A DNA stretch of 64,000 bases from positions 142,474 through 206,473 of the forward strand of contig JBBHKE010003498.1 in the NCBI GenBank assembly GCA_037447655.1, given 5' to 3'. The position numbers were made by a program, and so were the translations under genes. Shown here one piece after another: positions 45,124 to 55,200 of the stretch. Each line of letters opens with the position of its first letter. Positions within the stretch are counted from its first letter, which is position 1. Source of the DNA: Zygnema cylindricum. Lineage: Eukaryota; Streptophyta; Zygnematophyceae; Zygnematales; Zygnemataceae. The notes under the pieces were generated by a model. That model saw only the letters and a program-made list of their open reading frames with translations, ran no database searches and was not told the origin of the DNA.

Positions 45124-45812
45124 GTTCCATTAGGCGGTCTCAGTAAACGTCGAAAATTCGTTTACTGAAGCCATCGTTCCATTGTGTCGAGTCAGTAACT
45201 GACATTTTATTTGCGTAGCACACTTTGATTGGTCCACGTAATAGATGAACACAATTTTAGCAATCTTCAAAGAATCTTTGACAGCAAATTGTGACCACAT
45301 ATTTGTACCAGCGAAGGTAAAAAGTGACTCGTACGACGCATTGAATAAAATCTGTACGGGCGGACGAAACTTAAGATTTGTAAAAGCGTACGAATATGTC
45401 AGAATGGTTAGTGGATAGCAACAAAAGCGTGAAACAATATCTTCCGTCAAAGATTTTCTTGCGGCTTCCGGTGGCCTCGCATCCTCCCTGGCGTAAGGCA
45501 CATGTCATACGCGACGTGTACCCACCTGGTCGCGCGATCGTCGTGGATATTTGTTCACTTTTCCACGAGGTACGATACTATTCGTTCAGGCGCTTAGAAT
45601 TGACCTACTCCGGGTCACTTGTTGCAAACTAGAAGTGTTAGACAACGGCGTATACGATTATGCATCCGACGGTCTATGTTTACGCCCATAAACATGGAGA
45701 ATCAAATCCCCCATTCAGCAGGCTTGTTTTTCTACAATTTTTTTTTTTTGGTACGACACTGTACGATCAGTACGACTTTTAGTAAACAACGACATTTTTC
45801 CCCTAATGGAAC
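45124..45812 (+). mobile_element. TIR element X, copy 2
   Basis: Starts GTTCCATTAGG and ends CCTAATGGAAC. It is inverted relative to the copy at 13162-13973. It sits inside a CACCG-type MITE: the left part is 45093-45123 and the right part about 45826-45975, with a GTTCTCCGTACACACATGTC phrase. A frame at 45440-45630 (HPPWRKAHVIRDVYPPGRAI, then VVDICSLFHEVRYYSF) matches the minus-strand frame of copy 1, but stops soon after. Confidence 0.6.
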
Positions 45813-46089
45813 CTCACCCTTAATAATTTTTCACTACTTAAAACATATGTTCTCCGTACACACATGTCCGATTTTCAATTTGAGACCGCCAATCGGAAGC
45901 TGGAAGTGTTACGTTTCAATCGCAACCGTCAGATCCACAATTCAGCATGTGTGTACGGATAAAATCTCTATTCAAGTTATAGACCGTTGGTCGTCGCTTT
46001 GGAAACCTTTAAATATGCTCACTTTCTGTTTGTCTGCACCCTTAAACGGCGTGTCCCTCGGCTGACGTCAGCAAACGGGTAACTCTGTC
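45813..46089. other. MITE remainder and flank homologous to 12.9-13.15 kb
   Basis: Holds the right part of the interrupted CACCG MITE. It also holds the inverted counterpart of the TTTAAAGGTTTTC...CTATAATTTG flank seen beside element X copy 1. Confidence 0.55.
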
Positions 46090-46330
46090 CCGCAAATCGC
46101 AAATTTTCGTCAATCGTTGTGGAGGTTTGGGTCGCGTTTACAGTACGTACGGACGCCTTGAATAGTACAAAAAGTACTTGGACGTTTTGATAAACAAGAC
46201 GCGGGACAAATCACAAATTTCAGTCAATCGTTGTGTAGTTTTGGGTCGCGTCTACAAATGTACGTACGGACGCCTTGAATAGTACAAAAAGTACTTGGAC
46301 GTTTTGATAAACATAATAGATGTTTCATTT
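46090..46330. repeat. Two inverted units of the 12470-12840 repeat
   Basis: TCAATCGTTGTG, GGGTCGCG, GTACGTACGGACGCCTTGAA and AGTACTTGGACGTTTTGATA occur twice, about 115 bp apart, as the reverse complement of the tandem units at 12.5-12.8 kb. Confidence 0.8.
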
Positions 46331-46660
46331 GTACTATGCGCACGGAAAAGTATTTTAAAAAAGAATGCACAGGCGCATTATTCAAAATTTCACATTTTTT
46401 AAAATGCGTTGACCGACTTTGACTTAATTATAAAATAAAAATACGAAAAAAATCATCAAAAGTACTTCTACAACTTAGGGTATGTGCCCATGTATTAATT
46501 TACCGGGTTTTTTGTTAGCACGAAGGAGAGTACTCCCCATTTTTTTCATTGCCCATCACGCGCATGTACGTAAAAAAATTGCAGTTAATGAAGTTAACTA
46601 AGAAAAAAATTTACATCAACATTTGGTACTGTACTGTTTAACTAACGTTAATTATTCTAG
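46331..46660. other. Intergenic, nothing recognised
   Basis: AT-rich sequence. No exon or repeat array is seen. Confidence 0.5.
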
Positions 46661-47105
46661 GGAATTGCTAATCGCAGAGACGATTTTTGCTGCGCGCAGG
46701 TACACCGTGAATCGTTATTAGCCTTATGTACGCTATATCGACACCCCAAAATTTTGACATTGATACCTTAAATACAATAAATTACACAATTTAAGGACGT
46801 GGACCATGATCTGCCACGTCTTCTGACACTAAATTAGAATGAATGACGCTAATTTTTTCTTTACACTAATAATTTCTATACTTTAATAACGATTCACGGT
46901 GTAGTTTTGAGAAATTGTATATTTAAAGTACAATTTTGTACAGGCAACGGACCTTTAATTTCAGATTTGACGGTCAATTCGTCGAACAACTTTGACCGGC
47001 GGAATATTGTACCGGCGGTTAAAAAAGTGTCGCGCTTGCAAACGTCGACCGTCATAAAAAAAATAAAATTTCACAGGGCCGGCGCAGGTTTACTGTAACC
47101 AAACT
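46661..47105. repeat. Inverted repeat arm 1 (partner at 48465-48625), with MITE inside
   Basis: GAATTGCTAATCGCAGAGAC, GATTTTTGCTGCGCGCAG and (after the MITE) GAAATTGT, TTTAATTTCAGAT and TGACGGTCAAT match the reverse complement of 48465-48625. Confidence 0.8.
46703..46901. mobile_element. CACCG-ended MITE, copy D, with empty-site proof
   Basis: TA 46701-46702, CACCGTGAATCGTTATTAG at the left, CGATTCACGGTG at the right, TA 46902-46903. The partner arm at 48465-48625 lacks the element and has a single TA (48584-48585) at the matching place. This fixes both the ends and the TA target duplication. Confidence 0.95.
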
Positions 47106-47145
47106 GCGGCAGCCACATTATAAATAAAATGGCTGCGCGGAGGTA

Positions 47146-47358
47146 CACCGCCAATCGTTATTAGCGTTGTGTACGCTAATTCCGTCCGGCTTTTTTTTTA
47201 TTCTCAAATAAAATTATCCACACTATTTAAAAAAAACCCTAATTCTCAATTAGAATAGACGATTTCTTCGAAAATTTCCAAATTCCCAATTAGCGTAAAC
47301 CACGCTAATTATTCGTATACACTAAAAAAAACTTACACGCTAATAACGATTGGCGGTG
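47146..47358. mobile_element. CACCG-ended MITE, copy E
   Basis: TA 47144-47145, CACCGCCAATCGTTATTAGC at the left, GCTAATAACGATTGGCGGTG at the right, then TA. The ends differ from copy D (GCCAATC for GTGAATC), giving a subfamily with copy F. Confidence 0.92.
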
Positions 47359-47599
47359 TAGTTTACTGCAAAAATGAAATCAACTCGCGAACCGTTACAT
47401 TGAACTTGGACTCATATTAAAGGACGACGTACAATATGTGTAAACTCGCACGAAACCAAATAAACTTCGTACAAAATAAAAATGCGTACCCGACTACCCG
47501 CGTATGAATATCGATGAAACTAAAATGACATGTCGTCACGTCCACGGTGGACGTGACAACGAGTTGATTTCATTTTGCGGCGAACGTGAAGTGATAAAC
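47359..47599. repeat. Inverted repeat between MITEs E and F
   Basis: TGCAAAAATGAAATCAACTC (47367 on) is mirrored by GAGTTGATTTCATTTTGCGG (47558 on), and GTAGTTTA by TAAACTAC. Inside lies TCACGTCCACGGTGGACGTG, a nearly perfect palindrome. The segment could form a large hairpin. Confidence 0.75.
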
Positions 47600-47601
47600 T
47601 A

Positions 47602-48130
47602 CACCGCCAATCGTTATTAGCGTTGTGTACGCTAATTCCGTCCCGCTTTTTTTATTTTTTATTCTCCATTAGTGTAGTTCATTCTATTTTTTTCATTATT
47701 CTATTTAGGGTTATTTTCAGTACGTTGTCTCTTAAATAGAGCGGTGTATGGTCAGTGTCAGACCGTACACAAATGTACCTTTTTAAGTTTAAAAGTACAA
47801 TAAATTAGTTTTAGTAACCGTGGACGCATGAGAATGTGCGTTCTAAAAAGGAAAAAAAACCAGGTCGTAAAAAATCCCGCTCGCACATATTCGTCCGACA
47901 GCCGCGTTTCGACCGTGTGAATGTACGATTTGTGTACGATTTGTTAGATTCTGTACGGAGACCTATACTAGTGTAAGCATGTTTGCGACCGACATTTTTT
48001 TTTTCAAAGATCCAAATCACCATAACCAAACAATTAGAATGTATGATTTTTTCCAAAATTTTCAAATTCTTAAATAGCGTACACCACGGTAATTATTTTT
48101 GGACCAAAAAAAAGGAAAAATCTTGCGTGT
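47602..48130. mobile_element. CACCG-ended MITE, copy F, damaged
   Basis: Left end CACCGCCAATCGTTATTAGC after TA, as in copy E. The interior of copy E is recognisable around 48030-48090 (TAAATAGCGTACACCACG, then GTAATTATT). A foreign stretch of about 250 bp lies in between and the right end is lost. Confidence 0.6.
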
Positions 48131-48243
48131 AAGAGTACGCAGGTGCCAATGATTTTGATTAAATAACATGAAAATTTGAATTTTTCCATGTAAACACATG
48201 CCAGACTGTGACTGGTATGTGGCGAGATAAATTCTCTGTTGCA

Positions 48244-48253
48244 NNNNNNNNNN
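48244..48253. other. Assembly gap (10 N)
   Basis: Ten N characters; the true gap length is unknown. No gene is affected as far as can be seen. Confidence 1.
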
Positions 48254-48464
48254 TACTACCCCTGCGTGTCACGTGGGAACGTATCCTTATTTGCCATGTG
48301 GCACTTAGCGACAATAACGATGTCATTTGGCACATAGCGATAATCACAATTATGAAAAACCCTTAACGATTAGCGTCTCTGCTAAAAACGACGCGCGTCT
48401 ATCAACAGTCTTTAACATGTAAACTTCATGTTAAAGCATGTTCGATGCATGGAAATTAAAGTCT

Positions 48465-48625
48465 AGACTGCCAGTTAGGCAGCTTGTTGAAACTGAGCGG
48501 TTCGACGGATTGACCGTCACATCTGAAATTAAAGGTACGTAGCTTGTACGAAATTGTACTTCAAATGTACAATTTCTGACAACTATCTGCGCGCAGCAAA
48601 AATCGTCTCTGCGATTAGCAATTCC
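48465..48625. repeat. Inverted repeat arm 2 without the MITE
   Basis: Reverse complement of the arm at 46661-47105, keeping the empty MITE target site at 48584-48585. Confidence 0.8.
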
Positions 48626-48629
48626 CAAA

Positions 48630-49214
48630 AAGTATTAACACTAATAGCGATACACGGTTTACTGTAGCAATAACAGCGATTCACGGTGTACCGTTTATTC
48701 CTATGCAAGGGTGCACTGTGCGTCCCCATCATGTCACGAAGCCGAACGGAAAGAAGAACCGCTTTTGAAGGCGCCTAAAAGACCGTACGACAATTCAAAT
48801 ACAAACGCTGCCAAGTACAGGACAGGGCTTTTTGGGCTACTCACATTTCTTCTGGAGAGGCCACTTCTCCCTGCGCACCTTGTTACCACTGCAAAGCATA
48901 ATTTTGTTTGTTTGTTGATTGACACATAAGCTGTTTCTACCAGTGTGTGTTTCTATTTTCCTGAGTCACGTTACCAGGTTACTCCACCGTACTGTGTACC
49001 TGATCCTGTTTATTTTGATTCCTTTCACTTACACTAAGGCAGGTTCTTCATCCGTTTTTCTGGTTTTTTCTCGTATTATGTAAGATTTTGGAATTTCTAA
49101 TGTACTAGAATATTTCCGGGCTTATATTTCTAATGTCACGAACAAGTCTTGGTTAAGGTATTACTGTTTGAGAATAAATTTCGCTGTTATTGCTTTTAAA
49201 AAACGTGAAAGGAA
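48630..49214. other. Region upstream of the RFC1-like gene
   Basis: Two CACCG-family right ends lie at about 48636-48660 and 48667-48690 (AGCGATTCACGGTG then TA). Beyond them a composition change toward ordinary mixed sequence suggests promoter and leader. A 72-codon frame at 48711-48929 (ERKEEPLLKAPKRPYDNSNT) might be an upstream exon, but no link is proven. No TATA box is clear. Confidence 0.45.
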
Positions 49215-52200
49215 ATGTATAATCATCAATGGAAAGTTAAACCAGGTAGTTTAGGAAAAGAGGATGAGTTGGCAGATTTATTTGAGCCTGGAAAATTGGT
49301 AAAGCGGTCGCCTTACTTTGTCAAAAAACGCTCCCAAGAAGACCACAGGTGGCAAGGTCTTCATGAACGCGATCAGAATGTGGAAGCAAAATTTGAGGTT
49401 GGTTTTGTTATGCTTTTTAAGTTCTTAAAACCTGTTTTTATCAGAATGTAGAAACAAAAATTGCGGTTGGTTGCTGTAGGTCTTAAACCATTTTTTTTTT
49501 TTTATTCTCTCCTGTAGATAGCTTAGAAAGACGGGAAAGGCTTTCGAAATGAACACCTTTTGTTAGTTCAGAAAAAATACTGCGTTTCTTGTTGGCGACT
49601 CCTTCTTTTTCCCAACTCAGCAAATTAAAATGGTCTGGGCAGCAGAACCTGCACATCCAGTTTTATAACCGTGGATCCTTAAAATTCATTAAAGACAAAA
49701 TGATTGAATAGAAAATTGAAGCTGTCTAGTAAAAGGGCCTCATATCAGTGCATTGGCCTTTTCCGCTTTGGTTTTTTCCTTTTTCTGTTTTTTGTTGTTC
49801 TAATTCTTTGTTATGCTGCCCGCCAAAAGTGTGGGTCAGCTGCTTTAGTGGGATGTTGCATTGATTAATGAATGCCAACCTGGTTTGGTCTAAGAAACTA
49901 GTTATGCAATAATACCTTTATCATTCCAGAATGTGTTTTAGAATATTGTTCAAATGATTGGGCTGAAAGAGGTCTATCGAGTATGGTTAAACAGAAGAAG
50001 GTGGTGTTTTTTGCAATTAAGCCAAGAAGAGAAATTGTCTCCTGCATTTAAAACATACTTGATCTATCATGGATAAACCTGCGAGTTTGTGGCATTTCTA
50101 AGGAGTTTTTTACAGAGTCTGTAGTTCGCTTGAGAGCAAAATCAGAGTGTGTATGTACGATTGTCATGAGTGTCACGTCACCACTGTTGACATACAGCGA
50201 CGAAAAGTAGAAAAAGGACCCATCACGCAGCGAAAATGTGAAACAAGTAGTAAGAATAAAAACATTTTGAAAAAGATATTTGGACTTAAGAATCATGTGT
50301 TCATTCTTACACGTGCAACAGCTTATATTTCTCTTTTTTATATTTGTGCCAGTCTCCGTCAAAGAGAATCAAGCCATGCGGCATCATGTTGGATGATAAA
50401 CTACCCTTATGGACAGCGCCAGATTCCCTTACTCGGCTCCCAGATCGATTTGTTAATCCAAGAAAGCAGAAGGAGACGGGTATCACGGGCTTCAGGCCGA
50501 AAAACTCACCACCTTCATCTGACAAATATGCATCTCCAGAACAGAATTCAATGCAGTCAATCTGTGCCAGTAAAGACAGCAGCTCCAAAGACTTAATGAA
50601 AGGCACACGACATTCAAGCTCATCGACTTGGTTTGGCAAGGACACTCCTTTGAATGTGTATATAGAAGATAATAAAATGCGTTTTGATGGGCTATCTGGT
50701 TACACAACAAAGCTTCATCGGACAGGGTATGATGGAAATATAAATACGACTGATATGGTGGACTTCAGGCGGATTGATACATCACTGGCTTCAGTTTCTG
50801 CAGCAGGAAACTCAAATATTTCATGTCGAGAAATGTTCTCAGGCCCACAAACTTGTAAATCTAGCAGCACTAAAAGCTATGTGAAAGGCGCCCAAGTGTC
50901 ACGTCCACTGCCTTCATATATTGACCTTGATCAGTACGAAGAGAAGAAGATGTTATCTCATGGCAGTTCGATTAGGTGCACGACAAAGGATGATCGAACA
51001 TTAGATGAGAAGCAAAATCGGACTAGTGCAATGAACTTCAAGCACAGCAATGTATTAAATTCTTCTTACAAAAAAGTTCCGATGCTTTCGAGTTCGGATT
51101 CAAGAGTTGGTAAAGATTGCCTTAACAAAAACGTCGGAAATGACATACAAAAGCCAGATTTATCTCGTAGCTTTAGGCCACCTTCACGTTTAGATGTATG
51201 TGAAGGGGAGAAGTTGATGCTTTCACGAAGCCTGAATAGCTGCAACTCTAAAGATCATCAAAAAATAGGTGGCCGAAACCCGCTTGGAAGTAAATCTGAC
51301 GACGAATTGACTGCTGATGAATTATGGACAGCAAAGTACAAGCCAAAGAAACTGTCGGATCTGGTCGGTAATAGTGTGCAGGTACGGATTCCACCTTTTT
51401 TGTCCATTATCTTTTTTTTTTCCTCCATTGTCACATGCAGTCTGCAGGTAATGGTGGTCATTTGGGAACTGTACGCAGGCCCTCAGGCTCAATCATGAAG
51501 ACGTGCATCATTGATTTGTAACTTTGACTGTTACCATCTGGGCCCTTGACACTCATAGCAGTGACTTATATGCTGCATGATCCAGTGCTGTCATGAAAGA
51601 ATCTTTTGCATATCTTATTGCTGAATGAAGGTTTTTTCTGGTGCTGCGTTTGAAGTGAGGGTGGGGCTAGTTGTCAGTACCCTGCGCATTGAATTCCATG
51701 TCGGCTAACGGCTGACTTAATCCTTATATCCTTTTCTTTCCTTTATGTCCACCAGTCAACATGGTCTGTGGCTGGTCCTTGGTGCGATTTCCTTGTTGAA
51801 CTGTCAGCTTGTACCTGTTGAGTGCTTAAGAGTTTTTGGTTATCCATCCTCTGCAGATACAACGATTAAAGGATTGGCTTCTTGCCTGGGATTCACGCCA
51901 TTTGCACAAAAAGGGTCGCCAAAAGGAGAGAAAAGTTGGCTCTGGAGCTCCCAAGGTTCCAGACCATCTGATGAAGGCTGTCCTTCTCTTTGGTGATCCT
52001 GGTATCGGGAAGACCAGTAGTGCAACACTAATTTGCCAGCAGCTTGGGTATAATATTGTGGAGGTGCGCTTTTAGTGTTTACTAAAACTCCTCACTACTG
52101 TGTCTGTAACTGTAGTTTACCATATATGTGTTTCGCAATCCAGCTTCAATTTCTAGCTGTTGAGAAGGGATAGTCCTGTGTTGCAGACATGTGCTCTAAA

Positions 52201-55200
52201 TGCGTATTCATTACATAGTGTGGAGCTCCTTGTCGCCACAAGAATAGGAAAAGGTACAGGGAGGGTGTGGATGTTTTCAAACATCTGAGAGGCGAAAAAA
52301 GAAGAAGAAAATCATCAAATGGCCTCAAACACGCCTGCATTGCTCTGTGTAGGGTGCACATGGTTGTAGCTCAAAAGTTTGACTGTAATATAATCATGTT
52401 TTGTTGTGTCCTGCAGGTAAATGCAAGTGATTCTCGCTCGAAAAGTGATCGGGAAGTTAAAAGGGGCATAAATGGGCGCTTCGCAAATGTGGTTAGGGAG
52501 CTTGTGACGAATTGGAGTATGATCCTCGATCGTGGTGATGGTAAATTAACTGCGCTTATTATGGACGAAGTCGATGGTATGTCAGGGGGAGATCAAGGCG
52601 GTATTCAGGAGCTAATTCAGAGCATCCAAAGCAGCAAAATTCCCATAATTTGTATTTGCAACGACAAGTATAGCGTAAAACTTAAATCACTGGTCGGCCA
52701 TTGCATGGAACTCGGTTTTGTCAGGCCAAGTGCTCAACAGGTGGGCAATTGTTCTATAAGTTGTGGAGAACCACCTCCTTTCTTGCTGGAAATAGTAGTA
52801 TGCCTTTCTTTCAATCACTGTTGGTAGCCAAGAAGCATGTGCTTTTAGTCAAACTGATTTCTCCTTTCACGTTTTCAGTTTTTCTGTCTAAATGTGCAAT
52901 TTTTGTATTTGCTGGTCTGTATACTCAGTCTAGCGTATGGTAGGGAATTGAAGCATGATAAGACTTTGAGAGTACATGGAAGCATTTTGTTGGGTTATAC
53001 ATGGTAAGGAAAATGCAGATAGTAAACAAATATGTTTTACAATGCCAAGCTCAGTTTATCATATGACAGTTGAGAAGCGTCACCTGAGAGCTGTCACTAT
53101 ACTGAAAGTACGCTAAAGGATATTGACCACATTTGGAAACATTTTTTTCATCAGTACTGCTCTTTTGACGAGCTTGGCAAGTGTCTTGTCCAAAGTAAGA
53201 GAAAGATGATGTTTGAGCTTTCAATGCTCTCTTTGAGAAGAATGAGTTCAACAACTTGACTAACAGCCCTCGAAGGTCTCTACAGGTTTCCGGAAGACTA
53301 CAGACCATTGCCCGGTCGGAGAGCATCATTATCGGAAAGGTAAGGACTATTGCTAGAGAATGATTTCTCCAGTCAATTAGTCTCCGTTTCGAAGTGAATT
53401 AACTTTGTTTTAAATTGTGGAATTGTGATAGCCTCAGAATCTGAAGTCTTAAATGATAACTTTATGGCTTAAAATTGTCAAAAATAATGCTCTGGTGCAT
53501 TCCTGTACAGTACTGCTCACCATTATTAGTTTGGAGTTTGCTGTGAAGTTTAATTGCAATATGTTACTTAGAGTCTGCACATTTCATGTGTGAGGTTTTC
53601 AGAATAGGTGCGGTCCACAATAAACCATGGTATATACTGAAGAAAATTTGTTAATTTCGCTTAGAAACAATTAAGTAGGCTTAGCTTGTAATAGTTGTGG
53701 TCCGGACTTATGGCAGGAGGGCACAAGAAGTCGTAAATGTAAAGCATTTAAGAATGAAGTCTGAGTTTACTGGGGCCTGATCATGGGAGCAGAGGGAATT
53801 GGAGTTGCTGTCGGAAAGTTCACGAGGGGATATTCGTCTTGCTATCAATCGCCTTCAGGTAAGCCATTCACTTAATAGTCATAAAGGCGCGGAGAAGTGC
53901 TTCATATCTTTGGTTTTCCTGGGGAAGCCAGCAGTCTACTTTTTTGTTGACGACAACATCGATGTTTTACAGTTTTATTTTGTTTACCGCTGCTTTCTCA
54001 TCAGTATCATTCCGACTATTGATTTGTATGTTCTTTCTTTAGATTTTAAAGTTTTGTATAGTGTTTTCTTTCGAGCTTGAAGCAGTTCTTAATGTTTGAG
54101 AATCCAAAGTAGTTTTCACATTAAAATTAATGTGAAACTTAATGCCATTTTTTTTTTAAACGGCCGCTGGGGTAATAATAGAGATACTTTTCTCTAAGCA
54201 TTTGCCTGAGTCTCTATCAATAATGTGTCTGCATACGAAAGCTCTCTGTAGTGTGTATCATTGTCACGTAACTACAATGTCAACGCCAAATTAGAATCAA
54301 TACTTTTGATTCAGGGTGATGAGGAGCTGTCAATTCCTGTGTTAACTCTATTTATGATTTTGGGTTAAAACAAACCAACAATAAAAATAGTTATTTATTT
54401 TAATGGCATAAACAATGTAGACTTTTTGAGCCCCTGATATCACATTCGATAACTAATGTTGTAAACGTTGCAGTCTGACTGTAGTTCACTCTTTAAAAGT
54501 GGTGCCTACTGGCAGCAGTCGACATAAAAACCTCCAAATTTGCGTTTAAAGGGATTTGCAATCGGATATGTTTTTGTATTGACTCTGCATCTCTATTTCC
54601 TTATAAAGGACTCTGGGGTGGCATCTACAGCCTCTCCAGTTTCCCTCAACTTTCCTAATCTTTCATCTTTCTACCTTTGCCAGAGCTCAGTGGCTATGGG
54701 CAGTTTTCTTGACTCCCTTTTTTCCTATCCGAATAGGTGTCTGGTTTTTGCCTCTGTCTTTGTTTTTTTCCATTACATTTTTCAGTGTCAGATGTTGTTT
54801 GGAAACCTATATGTTCTCATTGTGTTTATGACTCGTTTGGAATAGTTATTGCGAGGAAGTCACTTTGTCAAGCATCTCAAACTTAAGATTTCATTCCGGA
54901 AAATTCCAGTCTTGCAATGTTCTCTCTTCTCCTATAAACTCCATACCTGTTCTCTTCTTCCATAAGCTCCAGAGATGTTTTCTTCTTACAAAAGCTCCAT
55001 ACTTGTTCTCTTCTGCCTAAAGTCCACACCTGTTCCCTTCTTCCACAAACTCCATACATGTTTTCTTTGTCCAGAAACTCCATACATGTTCTCTCCTTTC
55101 ATAAACTCCATTCGTGTTGTGACAGATTTTTACTTTAGATTTTCAGCTATAGCTCTTTGATTCGCAACAAGTTCAGGCCTCCAGCATATATTCAAGCTCT

